From contig NZ_KI912532.1 in NCBI RefSeq assembly GCF_000519045.1, forward strand, positions 2,530,606 through 2,594,605: a stretch of DNA of 64,000 bases. The letters run 5' to 3'. The position numbers and the translations under genes were made by a program. The DNA comes from Dechloromonas agitata is5 (lineage in GTDB: Bacteria; Pseudomonadota; Gammaproteobacteria; Burkholderiales; Rhodocyclaceae). Shown piece by piece: positions 38,345 through 49,849 of this stretch. The notes under the pieces were generated by a model, which was not told where the DNA came from, ran no database searches, and saw nothing but the letters and a program-made list of their open reading frames with translations. Position 1 is the first letter of the stretch. Each line of letters opens with the position of its first letter.

Positions 38345-40854
38345 TCGCCGGTTTCTCCTGGCGCCTGCTCGGCCGGGAATTGCGCTCGGGCGAATTGCGC
38401 CTGCTCTTCGCCGCGCTGCTCGTTGCCGTGGCGGCGGTCACGGCGGTCGGCTTCTTCAGCGACCGCGTCCGCCAGGGCTTGCAGCGCGAGGCCCGGCAGA
38501 TGATGGGTGGCGACCTGCTGGTCACCGCCGACCACCCCGTACCCGACCACTATCGCGACGAGGCGCGCCGCCGGGGATTGCAGATGGCGGAAACCATGGT
38601 CTTCCCCAGCATGGTGATGGCCGGCGGGCAGCCCCAGTTGGCCGACATCAAGGCGGTCAGCGGCAGCTACCCGTTGCGCGGCAAGCTGGCGAGCAGCCCG
38701 GGCGGCGGCGAGCCGGGGCGCGATGCGGACCACGGGCCAGCGGCCGGCAGCGTCTGGCTCGACGAGCGGCTGGCTGCAGCGCTGGGGGCCGGGCCGGGCG
38801 ATCGGGTGATGGTCGGCAGCCGCTCCTTGCCGGTGGCCGCCATCCTGACCCGCGAGCCGGACCGCGGCGTCAATTTCTTCAGTCTGGCGCCGCGCCTGAT
38901 GATGCACCTCGACGATGTCGCCGCCACCGGGTTGGTCCAGTTCGGGGCGCGCATCCGCTACCAGTTGATGCTGGCCGGCGCCGAGCGCGATGTTGCCGCC
39001 TACCGGAAGTGGCTGGAAAAACGCCTGGCGCGCGGTGAAAAACTGGAAGACACCGGCAACGGCCGGCCCGAGATCCGCAGCGTGCTCGACCGGGCCGAGC
39101 GCTTCCTCGGTCTGGCCACGCTGCTCACCGTGATCCTCTCCGCCGTGGCCGCTGCGATGGCCGCCCGGCGCTACCTGCAGCGCCACCTCGACGCCTGTGC
39201 CGTGATGCGCTGCCTGGGCATGACGCAAGGCCGCCTGCTCCGTTTCCATGCCACGCTCTTCCTCTGGCTTGCCCTGCTGGCCGGTGTGGTCGGCAGCGTC
39301 ACCGGTTTCCTGGCGCATTTCGTCCTGATGCGTTGGCTGGCGCAGCTCCTTGCCCTCGATCTGCCGCCGGCCGGCTGGCTGCCGCTGCTGCCCGGTTTCG
39401 GCGTCGCCGGGGTGCTGCTTTTCGGCTTCGCCATGCCGCCCCTCCTGCAACTGGCCCGGGTGCCGACCCTGCGTGTGCTGCGTCGCGAGTTGGGCGCCCC
39501 GCAGGCCTCGTTACTCGGCGGCTACCTGTTCGGCTTGCTGCTGCTCGCCGGCCTGATCGTCTGGGTAGCCGGTGACCTGCGCCTCGGCCTGCTGGCGGTG
39601 GCCGGTTTTGGCGGCGCGTTGCTCGTCTTTTGGGGGATCGCCCGCCTGAGTATCGTCGTCATCGCCCGCCTGAGTATCGTCGTCATCGCCCGCGGCCGGG
39701 GCGGCGCCGGCTTCGGCTGGCGGCAGGGCATTGCCAGCCTCGGGCGGCATGCGCCGGCTGCCGCCATCCAGGTCGTCGCATTGGCCATCGGCCTGATGGC
39801 CATGCTGCTGCTCACCGTCATCCGCGGCGACCTGCTGGCAACCTGGCAGAACTCGGTGCCGGCCGAGGCGCCCAATCGCTTCATCATCAACATCCAGCCC
39901 GAGCAGCGGGCGGCGCTGGCCGACGAGCTGCGGGCGTTGGGCGTGCGGGCCGAACTGCTGCCCATGGTGCGGGCCCGCCTGATCAGCATCGGCGGCCGGC
40001 CGGTCAGCCCGGCCAGCTATCCCGAGGATGAGCGGGCGCAACGCCTGATCGAGCGGGAATTCAACCTTTCCTGGCGGGCCGACCTGCCGGCCGGCAACCA
40101 ACTGGTCGCCGGCACCTGGTTCCAGCCGACGGCGGCCGGGCAGGGGGAGGCCTCCGTCGAGGACGGGCTGGCCAAAACGCTTGGCATCCGCCTCGGGGAC
40201 GAGCTGGTTTTCGTTGTGGCCGGCATCGAGAAACACCTGCGCGTCAGCAGCCTACGCAAGCTGGCCTGGGATTCGATGCGGGTCAATTTCTTCGTGCTGA
40301 CGCCGCCGGGTGTCATCGAGGATGCGCCGGCCAGCTACATCACCAGCTTCCACTTGCCGGCGGCACAGGCCGATGCCGCCTCGGCTCTGGTCAAGCGCTT
40401 TCCCAATTTGACGCTGATTGACGTACAGGCGGTGGTCAGCCAGTTGCAGACAGTGGTCGGGCAGGTGGCCAACGCCATCCAGTTCATTTTCCTGTTCGCC
40501 CTGCTGGCGGGCGCCATCGTGCTCTACGCCGCTTTACTGACGGCCTTCGACGAACGGCGTTACGAACTGGCGGTGATGCGCGCACTCGGCGCCCGGCGCC
40601 GGCAACTGGAGCAGGCATTGCGGGTTGAATTGGCCGTCATCGGCGCCCTGGCCGGCCTGTTCGCTGCGCTCGGTGCGCTGGCCCTGGGTACGGTGGTCAG
40701 CCGGCAGGTTTTCCAGCTCGATCTCGACACCAGCCTGTGGCTGCCTGTGGTTGCGATGTGCGGTGGCGCACTCTTCGCGGTGGTGGTCGGCTGGCTGGGT
40801 TTTCGCCGCCTGCTGGCGACGCCGCCGTTGTTGGCGCTGCGCACCGGCGCCTGA
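38341..40854 (+). CDS. FtsX/MacB-like ABC transporter permease (YbbP type)
   Basis: An 837-residue inner-membrane protein with the duplicated FtsX-family permease layout. One N-terminal helix and a large periplasmic domain (about 40-240) precede three helices; a second set with a periplasmic domain (about 480-690) ends with three helices (IFLFALLAGAIVLYAALLTAFDERR, then the C-terminal pair). Length and order match YbbP-type permeases, normally partnered with a YbbA ATPase. No ATPase gene is present in this window. The gene carries a 24-base tandem duplication. The start is the ATG at 38341 overlapping the upstream stop. Confidence 0.88.
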   Translation: MIAGFSWRLLGRELRSGELRLLFAALLVAVAAVTAVGFFSDRVRQGLQREARQMMGGDLLVTADHPVPDHYRDEARRRGLQMAETMVFPSMVMAGGQPQLADIKAVSGSYPLRGKLASSPGGGEPGRDADHGPAAGSVWLDERLAAALGAGPGDRVMVGSRSLPVAAILTREPDRGVNFFSLAPRLMMHLDDVAATGLVQFGARIRYQLMLAGAERDVAAYRKWLEKRLARGEKLEDTGNGRPEIRSVLDRAERFLGLATLLTVILSAVAAAMAARRYLQRHLDACAVMRCLGMTQGRLLRFHATLFLWLALLAGVVGSVTGFLAHFVLMRWLAQLLALDLPPAGWLPLLPGFGVAGVLLFGFAMPPLLQLARVPTLRVLRRELGAPQASLLGGYLFGLLLLAGLIVWVAGDLRLGLLAVAGFGGALLVFWGIARLSIVVIARLSIVVIARGRGGAGFGWRQGIASLGRHAPAAAIQVVALAIGLMAMLLLTVIRGDLLATWQNSVPAEAPNRFIINIQPEQRAALADELRALGVRAELLPMVRARLISIGGRPVSPASYPEDERAQRLIEREFNLSWRADLPAGNQLVAGTWFQPTAAGQGEASVEDGLAKTLGIRLGDELVFVVAGIEKHLRVSSLRKLAWDSMRVNFFVLTPPGVIEDAPASYITSFHLPAAQADAASALVKRFPNLTLIDVQAVVSQLQTVVGQVANAIQFIFLFALLAGAIVLYAALLTAFDERRYELAVMRALGARRRQLEQALRVELAVIGALAGLFAALGALALGTVVSRQVFQLDLDTSLWLPVVAMCGGALFAVVVGWLGFRRLLATPPLLALRTGA
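39637..39684 (+). repeat. In-frame 24-bp tandem duplication inside the permease gene
   Basis: Two identical 24-base units (39637-39660 and 39661-39684), followed by nine more matching bases. They repeat eight residues (ARLSIVVI twice) in or next to a membrane helix at about residues 433-449. Perfect identity indicates a recent slippage event; the reading frame is kept. Confidence 0.95.
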
Positions 40855-41042
40855 TCGATTCTTTAAAACTTTCAGGAGCAGGGCGAACTCTTCCGCGGTG
40901 CCGTGGTCTATGCGCCCGCTGACGGAAACAATCAGGACGCCGTTCTGTTCGCGTCAAGGCAGATGCATGGCCGCGCCGGGGCCTCTGCCGGGGAGCGCGC
41001 CAAGCATGCCATGGCCGTCGGCGCACTCGGGTAAAATAGCGT

Positions 41043-43316
41043 ATGAGTTCGAATCAACAGTCCCACCCCTCGTTCTGGCAGCCGCCACGTCCGCTGTTCG
41101 GCTACCGCAAGTTCTGGGCGCATCGCTTCGGCCCGGCGCCCTTCCTGCCCATGTCCCGCGCCGAAATGGATGCGCTGGGCTGGGATTCCTGCGACATCAT
41201 CCTGATCACCGGCGATGCCTACATCGACCATCCCAGCTTCGGCATGGCGCTGATCGGCCGCCTGCTTGAAGCGCAGGGCTTTCGCGTCGGTATCATCAGC
41301 CAGCCGGACTGGAACTCGGCAGCCGATTTCCGCAAGCTCGGCAAGCCCAACCTGTTCTACGGCGTTACCGCCGGCAACATGGACTCGATGGTCAACCGCT
41401 ACACCTCCGACCGCAAGATCCGCTCCGACGATGCCTACACGCCCAATGCCGAGCCCAACAAGCGGCCGGACCGGGCAGTCACCGTCTATGCCCAGCGCTG
41501 CCGCGAGGCTTTCCCCGGCGTGCCGGTGGTGATCGGCTCGATCGAAGCCAGCTTGCGTCGCATCGCGCATTACGACTACTGGTCCGACAAGGTGCGCCGT
41601 TCGGTGCTGCCCGATTCCAAAGCCGATATGCTGATTTTCGGCAACGCCGAGCGGGCGGTCGTCGAAATCGCCCACCGCCTGGCGCGTGGCGAAAAGATCG
41701 GCGATATCCGCGACCTGCGGGGTACGGCGTTCATGGTGCCTCCCGGCTGGCTGCCGTCCGACCAGTGGGATGTCATGGATTCGACCGAAGTCGATACGCC
41801 GGGGCCACTGGTCAAGCATGCCGACCCCTACGCCATGGAAGAGCCGGCCAGCCAGTCCGCTTGCGCCACCGGGGAAGCGCCGGTTGACGGTGGCCAACCG
41901 ATCCGCATTGTTTCCCGCGCTGAACGCCTGGCTGCCCGCAAGGAGCGGCGTGCCCATACCGTCATCCGCCTGCCGTCCTACGAACAGGTCAAGGACGACC
42001 CGGTGCTCTACGCCCACGCCTCCCGCACTTTCCACCTCGAATCCAACCCCGGCAACGCCCGGGCACTGGTCCAGGCCCACGGCGAGCGGGACGTCTGGCT
42101 CAATCCGCCACCCTTCCCGCTGAGCACCGAAGAACTCGATGCCGTCTATGAATCGCCCTTCGCCCGCCGGCCGCACCCGAGCTACGGCGATGCCAAGATT
42201 CCGGCCTGGGAGATGATCCGCTTCTCGGTCAACATCATGCGCGGCTGTTTCGGCGGTTGCACCTTCTGCTCGATCACCGAGCACGAAGGGCGCATCATCC
42301 AGAGCCGTTCCGAAGATTCGATCATTCGCGAAATCGAGGAAATGCGAGACAAGACGCCGGGGTTCACCGGTGTCGTCACCGACCTCGGCGGGCCGACCGC
42401 CAACATGTACCACCTCAAGTGCAAGGACGAAAAAATCGAGTCGGCCTGCCGCCGCCTGTCCTGTGTCTATCCGGACATCTGCGAGAACATGGGCACCGAT
42501 CACGCGCCGCTGATTTCGCTGTACCGCCGGGCGCGGGCCATCAAGGGCGTCAAGCGCATCACCATCGGCTCCGGCCTGCGCTACGACCTTGCCGTGCGCT
42601 CGCCGGAATACATCAAGGAACTGGTTACCCACCACGTCGGCGGCTACCTGAAGATTGCACCGGAGCACACCGAGGAGGGCGTCCTCTCCAAGATGATGAA
42701 ACCCGGCATCGGCACCTACGATCGCTTCAAGCAGTTGTTCGACCGTTTCTCGCGGGAGGCTGGCAAGGAGCAGTACCTGATCCCGTACTTCATCGCCGCC
42801 CACCCGGGCACCGAGGACGTGGATATGCTCAACCTCGCGTTGTGGCTGAAAAAGAACAACTTCCGCCTCGATCAGGTGCAGACCTTCCTGCCGACGCCGA
42901 TGGCGCTGGCGACGACCATGTACCACACCGAGCGCAACCCGCTGAAAAAGCTGCACCGGCAGGGGGCCGAAGTCGTCGGTTCGGTACGTAACGGCTTGCA
43001 GCGCAAGTTGCACAAGGCCTTCCTGCGCTACCACGATCCCGAGAACTGGCCCTTGCTCCGTGAGGCATTGAAGAAAATGGGGCGCGCCGATCTGATCGGC
43101 AATGGCAAGAAGCAGTTGATCCCGGCCTGGCAACCGGCCGGCACGGGCCAGAAGGCCGCCGCCATCGTCGCTCGCCAGGGGCGCGAGGGGCAGGCGCCGC
43201 GTACTTCGGCCTGCGGGCGCCAGCAGCGCAACAGCGCGTCCCCGCGTTCGCCGGTCAAGGGCCCCGGCGGTTTCGGCAAATCCGGCAGCGCGCCACGCAA
43301 GAAACGCACACCGTAA
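41043..43316 (+). CDS. ygiQ: YgiQ family radical SAM protein
   Basis: A 757-residue protein of the YgiQ/UPF0313 family with a C-terminal radical-SAM core. The cluster motif is CFGGCTFC (about residues 402-409), preceded by the family-specific domain ([35 protein letters not shown]). The Arg/Lys-rich tail after about residue 700 is longer and low-complexity. The reaction is unknown. A TAAAAT -10-like element lies just upstream of the start. The 188 bases before it hold no other gene. Confidence 0.92.
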   Translation: MSSNQQSHPSFWQPPRPLFGYRKFWAHRFGPAPFLPMSRAEMDALGWDSCDIILITGDAYIDHPSFGMALIGRLLEAQGFRVGIISQPDWNSAADFRKLGKPNLFYGVTAGNMDSMVNRYTSDRKIRSDDAYTPNAEPNKRPDRAVTVYAQRCREAFPGVPVVIGSIEASLRRIAHYDYWSDKVRRSVLPDSKADMLIFGNAERAVVEIAHRLARGEKIGDIRDLRGTAFMVPPGWLPSDQWDVMDSTEVDTPGPLVKHADPYAMEEPASQSACATGEAPVDGGQPIRIVSRAERLAARKERRAHTVIRLPSYEQVKDDPVLYAHASRTFHLESNPGNARALVQAHGERDVWLNPPPFPLSTEELDAVYESPFARRPHPSYGDAKIPAWEMIRFSVNIMRGCFGGCTFCSITEHEGRIIQSRSEDSIIREIEEMRDKTPGFTGVVTDLGGPTANMYHLKCKDEKIESACRRLSCVYPDICENMGTDHAPLISLYRRARAIKGVKRITIGSGLRYDLAVRSPEYIKELVTHHVGGYLKIAPEHTEEGVLSKMMKPGIGTYDRFKQLFDRFSREAGKEQYLIPYFIAAHPGTEDVDMLNLALWLKKNNFRLDQVQTFLPTPMALATTMYHTERNPLKKLHRQGAEVVGSVRNGLQRKLHKAFLRYHDPENWPLLREALKKMGRADLIGNGKKQLIPAWQPAGTGQKAAAIVARQGREGQAPRTSACGRQQRNSASPRSPVKGPGGFGKSGSAPRKKRTP

Positions 43317-43333
43317 TACCCGACGAGAAGACG

Positions 43334-43720
43334 ATGGAACAAACCACCACCTACGAAAAAATCGGCGGCGAGCCGACGGTCGCCAGATTGTGTGACCGCT
43401 TTTATGAACTGATGGGCACGGCGCCGCAGTTCAGGGAACTCCGCGCCATGCATCCCGAAGACCTGCAAGGCTCACGCGACAAGCTGTTCATGTTCCTCTC
43501 CGGCTGGCTCGGCGGCCCGGACCTTTTTGTCGAGAAATTCGGTCATCCGCGCCTGCGCGCACGCCACATGCCTTTCGCCATCGGTACGCAGGAGCGTGAT
43601 CAGTGGGTGGCCTGCATGGTCCTGGCCATGGAGGATGTGGGGATCGAAGCGGATATCCGCGCCAAATTGCTGCAGAACTTCTTCAATACCGCCGATTTCA
43701 TGCGTAACAAGGAAGGCTGA
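43334..43720 (+). CDS. Group II truncated haemoglobin
   Basis: A 128-residue 2-on-2 globin. Proximal His78 is in RARHMPFAIG, TrpG8 is Trp91 in DQWVACM, and Tyr24 is at the B10 position (DRFYELM), the group II pattern. Likely roles are O2 or NO handling. It starts 17 bases after ygiQ behind GAGAAG, so it is probably co-transcribed with it. Confidence 0.92.
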   Translation: MEQTTTYEKIGGEPTVARLCDRFYELMGTAPQFRELRAMHPEDLQGSRDKLFMFLSGWLGGPDLFVEKFGHPRLRARHMPFAIGTQERDQWVACMVLAMEDVGIEADIRAKLLQNFFNTADFMRNKEG

Positions 43721-43737
43721 TCGCCTTCCCGCCCGTT

Positions 43738-44313
43738 TCAGGCGAGCAGTTCGGCAACGCGCTGGCGCAAGGCGGGCAGAACCGCCTCGGCGAACCACGG
43801 GTTGCGCTTCAGCCAGATGTTGTTGCGCGGACTGGGGTGGGGCAGCGGCAGGACGGCTGGCCAGGTGCGGCGCCAGTCGCGTACCGCGTCAGTCAGCGAG
43901 GCGTGGCCGGGCAGATGGTAGGCCATGGCGTACTGCCCGATGACCAGTGTCAGTTCGATGTGCTGCAGTTCGGCCAGCAGGGCCTGTCGCCAGGTCGCGG
44001 CACATTCCGGGCGGGGCGGCAGGTCGCCCGCGTGGCCGCTCCCGGGATAGCAAAAACCCATGGGCAGGATGGCGAAGCAGGCTGGATCGTAGAAGCTTTC
44101 GGGCGACACGCCCAGCCAGTCCCGCAGGCGGTCGCCGCTTGCGTCGTCGAAGGGAATGCCTGAAGCATGTACCTTGCGGCCAGGCGCCTGGCCGGCGATC
44201 AATATCCGGGCAGCGGCCCCAGCCTGCAGGACCGGCCGTGGTCCCTGCGGCAGGTGGGGGCTGCAGATCTGGCAGCGCTGTATGTCATCGAGCAGGGCAG
44301 GCAGGCGGGTCAT
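43738..44313 (-). CDS. Uracil-DNA glycosylase superfamily protein (no Fe-S cluster)
   Basis: A 191-residue protein with the UDG fold: GQAPGRKVHASGIPFDDASG (about 41-60) at the position of the catalytic loop and LPLPHPSPRNNIW as the second DNA-binding loop. Only one CxxC pair (CQIC) is seen near the N-terminus, so a full 4Fe-4S site is unlikely. It resembles the uncharacterised 'uracil-DNA glycosylase family' of about 190 residues. It is convergent with the haemoglobin gene and divergent from typA. Confidence 0.82.
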   Translation of the reverse strand: MTRLPALLDDIQRCQICSPHLPQGPRPVLQAGAAARILIAGQAPGRKVHASGIPFDDASGDRLRDWLGVSPESFYDPACFAILPMGFCYPGSGHAGDLPPRPECAATWRQALLAELQHIELTLVIGQYAMAYHLPGHASLTDAVRDWRRTWPAVLPLPHPSPRNNIWLKRNPWFAEAVLPALRQRVAELLA

Positions 44314-44492
44314 GGCGGTGGCTCAGCAGGTATTGGTCTGCCTCAGTGTAGCGCTGTCTGGCGGGGTGCAGGGCAGACGCCATGTTCGGCTTTGCGGGCC
44401 ACTAAAACTGCAAAGAAATTTCGCGGAATATGCTGCGCCGCAGCACGGGATGATAGAATCCTGCCTTTGATTTTTCAGGCCATTCTCGATCC

Positions 44493-46334
<1,842 letters not shown>

Positions 46335-46391
46335 GCGACAAGCCATGAGCTTCTGCCAGCCCTGCAAGGATCTGGTAGCGCGTCACAGGAA

Positions 46392-46416
46392 GGCGGCCCG
46401 ATGGGCCGCCTTTTTT
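46392..46416 (+). terminator. Intrinsic terminator of typA
   Basis: GGCGGCCC-gat-GGGCCGCC stem (8 bp, 3-base loop) followed by TTTTTT, 58 bases after the typA stop: a textbook rho-independent terminator on the + strand. Confidence 0.92.
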
Positions 46417-46559
46417 GTCGGACTATCGATTTTCTTCACGATACTCGGGGCGATGACCGACCCGGTGACCAGTATCGGGATGTGCCACGTTTATCCGTAG
46501 CCGCCGGTTGGCACGGCAACCGACCAGCAATGTACGGGGGAGCGTAGGGGCAGCGGCGG

Positions 46560-47630
46560 TCAGCCGCCGGTCATCGACATGAAGCGGACGACCTGCGGCG
46601 CATCCATTTGCTGCGTGAAGTCGTGGCCGTAGGGTTTGATCCCCATGCTATCGACGATCAGCTGGCGAACCGCCGCGTCGTCGCCGGAGCGCAGCGCCGG
46701 CAGGAGATTGCTGGCATCGTTCTGCCCGAGGCAGGGGTAGAGCTCGCCCTTGGCGGTGATCCGCACGCGATTGCAGGTATCGCAGAAATTATGGCTGTGC
46801 GGCGAGATGAAGCCGATGCGGCTTTCGCTGCCGGGAATTCGCCAGTAGCGTGCCGGTCCATCCGAGCTTTCGGTGGATGGAATCAGATCGAAATGTTCGG
46901 CGAGTCGGCTACGGGTTTCTTCGGAAGAAATGAAGGTGTTGCCCCGGCCGTGAATTTCACCGAGCGGCATTTCCTCGATGAAGGAGATATCCAGTTCCTG
47001 ATCGACGGCAAAACGGACCAGATCGACGAATTCGTCGTCATTGACGCCGCGCATCATCACGGTGTTGAGCTTGGTTCGCGTGAAACCGGCTGCCCGCGCC
47101 GCTTCAATGCCGGCCAGTACCTTGCCCAGTTCGCCGATTCGGGTGATGTTCCTGAAGCGCTCGGCCTGCAGGGTGTCCAGGCTGATGTTGATGCGTTTGA
47201 CCCCGGCGGAACGCAGCGGCTGGGCGAAGCGCTCAAGTTGCGAACCGTTGGTCGTCAGCACCAGGTTTTTCAGGCCGGGCAGGGCGCCCAGGCGCTCGAT
47301 CAGCCACATCACATCCTTGCGGACCAGCGGCTCGCCGCCGGTAATTCGCAACTTGTTGACGCCCAACCCGACGAAGACGGAGGCGACACGCAGACATTCT
47401 TCCAGGCTCATGACCTCTTGGCGCGGCAGAAAGGTCATTTCTTCCGACATGCAGTAAGTGCAGCGGAAATCGCAGCGATCGGTGATCGACAGGCGGACGT
47501 AAGTAATGCGCCGCCCGTACTTGTCGAGCAGGGTGCCTTCGCGGTGGGCGTTGGCCGAGCGGGAGATGCTCGGCGTGAATCCGGCTAGTCCGGCAGGAGT
47601 GTTCTCTGGCCTGAGTGTTTCGTTTTGCAT
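46560..47630 (-). CDS. moaA: GTP 3',8-cyclase MoaA (molybdenum cofactor biosynthesis)
   Basis: Radical-SAM enzyme of 356 residues catalysing the first step of molybdopterin synthesis. The N-terminal cluster motif is CDFRCTYC, the C-terminal cluster is formed by CDTCNRVRIT and the later Cys in YPCLGQ, and the protein ends in the conserved Gly-Gly. The frame is open 31 codons upstream, but MQNETLRPENTP at 47630 is a more typical beginning. It stands alone; no other moa gene is nearby. Confidence 0.93.
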   Translation of the reverse strand: MQNETLRPENTPAGLAGFTPSISRSANAHREGTLLDKYGRRITYVRLSITDRCDFRCTYCMSEEMTFLPRQEVMSLEECLRVASVFVGLGVNKLRITGGEPLVRKDVMWLIERLGALPGLKNLVLTTNGSQLERFAQPLRSAGVKRINISLDTLQAERFRNITRIGELGKVLAGIEAARAAGFTRTKLNTVMMRGVNDDEFVDLVRFAVDQELDISFIEEMPLGEIHGRGNTFISSEETRSRLAEHFDLIPSTESSDGPARYWRIPGSESRIGFISPHSHNFCDTCNRVRITAKGELYPCLGQNDASNLLPALRSGDDAAVRQLIVDSMGIKPYGHDFTQQMDAPQVVRFMSMTGG

Positions 47631-47798
47631 GGCGGACGTCAGCTCGAAAATCCTGCAGGAAGGGTAAATGTCTGGGCGCCGATTATCGGTTCCGTATTTC
47701 CTTAAAACAAGTAGAGAGATCAAAGTTTGAAAAGTTCGCGCGGCGTAGCGGCAGCGGAAAAAAAGATCCGGGCGCGCAGCCAGAACGTGAGGCAGTGG

Positions 47799-48113
47799 TT
47801 ATGCTGCCACGCGCTGCAACAGGGCCGATAGTCGCGGGTAGTAGCCGAGAATGCTGACTTCGAGCCGGCGGTTGATCTGGATCGATTCGGCGACATCGCG
47901 AGCCGCCGCAGATTGCTCGAGCAGGGAAGGGAAGGCCAGGCGGGCGTCGAGCATCGAGAAGATCTTGTAGAGCAGCATGCCGCAACTCTGATAATAGGCG
48001 GGGTCGAGGCGGACATGCTGGGCGCCCGAGTCGCACGCATCGATATAGGCTGCCGCGGTATTGGCCGTAGCGGCCAAGGCAACGAGGGCCGAAGGGCTAA
48101 AGGTCGGGTTCAC
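47799..48113 (-). CDS. Conserved-looking small protein, unknown function
   Basis: A 104-residue helical, Ala/Leu-rich soluble protein with no signal peptide and no recognised motif. The start is a GTG at 48113 with AGGAG eight bases upstream. It ends LGYYPRLSALLQRVAA. The lack of a competing frame with a comparable ribosome site, and its balanced composition, argue that it is real. Confidence 0.55.
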   Translation of the reverse strand: MNPTFSPSALVALAATANTAAAYIDACDSGAQHVRLDPAYYQSCGMLLYKIFSMLDARLAFPSLLEQSAAARDVAESIQINRRLEVSILGYYPRLSALLQRVAA

Positions 48114-48562
48114 GAGGCACTCCTGGAGTGCGCAGTTGATCTGACTACAGGGTAGATAAAGAGGGCGTTGCTGTCAGCGAACTATTTCACGATTCGACAG
48201 GTGACGCTGCCATCGGGTGGCGGATTGTCGGCCGTCTTCCCGTGCCGGGCGTTGCCAATCGGCATCGATTCGGCTACGGTAGCCCGAAAAGCAAAAAGCC
48301 CAGTCCGAAAACTGGGCTAAGTGCTTGATTTTTTGGCTCGCCAGAAGTGACGGTTCTGAGAACTGGATCGTCCAGATTTCAATTCATAGGTCGGCCTCGA
48401 CTTCGGCCAGGAAACTCGGCCCCGAATGCTTTTGACGCCCAAGACGTAAGTTTACCGACATCAGCTAATTGCCGCTCCTTCCCGATATCGCTCTCCCGAG
48501 GCTACGCCGAGCCTTGATCAGCAGATTCAATGGCTCGCGCAGCGAATCAAACCCGCGTGATT
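48114..48562. other. Intergenic region with a minus-strand terminator
   Basis: About 450 bases. It contains the terminator at 48293-48318; between it and 48562 there is GC-rich DNA with several short palindromes (for example around 48385-48425, GGCC-rich) but no gene I can support. A small RNA ending at the terminator is possible. Confidence 0.45.
48293..48318 (-). terminator. Intrinsic terminator, minus strand
   Basis: On the minus strand AGCCCAGT-tttcgg-ACTGGGCT (8-bp stem) is followed by TTTTTGCTTTT. It lies 245 bases downstream of the carboxymuconolactone-decarboxylase-like gene, which leaves room for a long 3' end or a separate small RNA. Confidence 0.85.
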
Positions 48563-48934
48563 TTAGCTTTTCGTTATCAGTGCATTCTCTGCCGTGCGCA
48601 TTGCTTCCGAGGCGAGCGGAACACCGCAATAGACGGTCGCGTGCAGGATAACTTCGCGAATCTCTTCGTCCGACGCGCCGTTGTTGCGGGCACCGCGCAC
48701 ATGCCCGGCCAGTTCGTGCTGCCGACCGAGCGCCGTCAGCATTGCCACCGTGATCAGGCTGCGCTCCTTGAGTCCGAGGATGCCCCTGCGCCACACCGAT
48801 CCCCAGGCGTTTTCGGTGATGAATTCTTGCAGCGGGCGGCTGAAGTCGGTCGCCTTGGCGAAGGCTTGATCGACAAAGTCATTCCCCATCACCTGTCGGC
48901 GAATCGCGAGGCCCTGTTCGTACGCGTCATTCAT
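48563..48934 (-). CDS. Carboxymuconolactone decarboxylase family protein
   Basis: A 123-residue all-helical protein of the CMD/AhpD-like family, closest in pattern to 4-carboxymuconolactone decarboxylase (PcaC). Seen: QEFITENAWGSVWRRGILGLKERSLITVAML, then GHVRGARNNGASDEEIREVILHATVYCGVP. There is no CxxC as in AhpD peroxidase partners. The ATG at 48934 has GGAG nine bases upstream; an ATG five codons earlier overlaps that site. No other protocatechuate-pathway gene is nearby, so the substrate is uncertain. Confidence 0.85.
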   Translation of the reverse strand: MNDAYEQGLAIRRQVMGNDFVDQAFAKATDFSRPLQEFITENAWGSVWRRGILGLKERSLITVAMLTALGRQHELAGHVRGARNNGASDEEIREVILHATVYCGVPLASEAMRTAENALITKS

Positions 48935-49294
48935 GTTTATTTTCTCCATTCAGTCCGGTTCGTAGAGTTGCCTGAGGCCAGGTAGCCGCTGACACGCGAT
49001 TGTCCAGCGGCGCACCGCAAGACGAGTCAAATGGCAGTCTGCACGGAGGCAGGCCATGTCGCTTTCCAGGGGCACTCGTAGGTATTATTATCCGAGGCGT
49101 TAGCCAGCACGGACAAAGCGGTTCCATGACCTTGCCGGGCTGTGTGGCAGGTAATCTGCACATTGCTGCCCGACTTCGGTCGGTGGCTCAAAGTCAACTT
49201 TGGCCGAAACCCTAACCTACTGGGCGTAAAGTAAAACTCCGACAAAGCTGCCCTGTGACAAATATGTCGGCTTTGAATATCTTGTTTGATATAT
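48935..49294. other. Intergenic region without a supported gene
   Basis: About 360 bases between two minus-strand genes. Short open frames exist on both strands but have no ribosome sites or motifs. The 80 bases next to 49294 are AT-rich. Confidence 0.45.
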
Positions 49295-49723
49295 TTAATT
49301 GCCTCCACGGCTGTTTGGCTTGAACATGGAGAGCAGTTCCAAACACCCATTGGGGTCATTCAAAGCATATTCACTGGGTTGCGATGCATTTAAGAAATTT
49401 GAAAACCCGGGTATTTCCTGAAGGCCCGGGTCGCTCAAGTCGCGAAACCCCATTGACCAGTCGGGAAAAAGACGTGATTCGACATCATTTTGCAAGATCA
49501 CGGTTACATACCGATGGCGGCGATCGACTTTGATTTTATCGAGAACCTGTTTGACGACAGACTCCTCCCCCTCCAGCAATTGAATAAAGTCACCATCCTT
49601 ATAGAGCAGCATACCGGTCACTGCCAAGCGCTGGTTCTTTTCACGGACTAAAGTCAGCAACTGCAGTAATTCTGCTTTGCTAAACAATTGAGTTGCGGCA
49701 CTGACATATATGACCTGATGCAT
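49295..49723 (-). CDS. BLUF-domain blue-light sensor
   Basis: A 142-residue short BLUF protein. The flavin-site residues are all present: Tyr6 (VIYVSAAT), Asn30, Gln48 (DGDFIQLLEGE), and Trp89/Met91 in PDWSMGF. The first 95 residues are the BLUF fold; the rest is a short C-terminal cap, with no fused output domain. It lies just downstream of a PAS-GGDEF gene and two more c-di-GMP signalling genes on the same strand, suggesting light control of c-di-GMP through protein contact. Confidence 0.92.
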   Translation of the reverse strand: MHQVIYVSAATQLFSKAELLQLLTLVREKNQRLAVTGMLLYKDGDFIQLLEGEESVVKQVLDKIKVDRRHRYVTVILQNDVESRLFPDWSMGFRDLSDPGLQEIPGFSNFLNASQPSEYALNDPNGCLELLSMFKPNSRGGN

Positions 49724-49849
49724 CGATTTGTCCCTTATTCTTCTTGATAATCTCGTTCGCCGATTTGAAATTCAACGTCTAAGAACCAAGTTCCACATTG
49801 AAAAAACCACCTCGACTTACAACCACTGTATTTTCGATATCGTTCAACT

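Noticed and set aside
40932..43133. 733-residue open frame antisense to ygiQ
   Set aside because: It overlaps a clear radical-SAM gene on the opposite strand; no motif or ribosome site.
46345..46500. 51-residue ORF beginning MSFCQPC with one hydrophobic segment
   Set aside because: The typA intrinsic terminator (stem and T-run at 46392-46416) lies inside it and there is no ribosome-binding site, so translation is unlikely, though the composition looks protein-like.
48320..48560. Possible 6S-like or other small RNA between the terminator and the CMD gene
   Set aside because: I could not draw a 6S or tmRNA structure; only the terminator is supportable.
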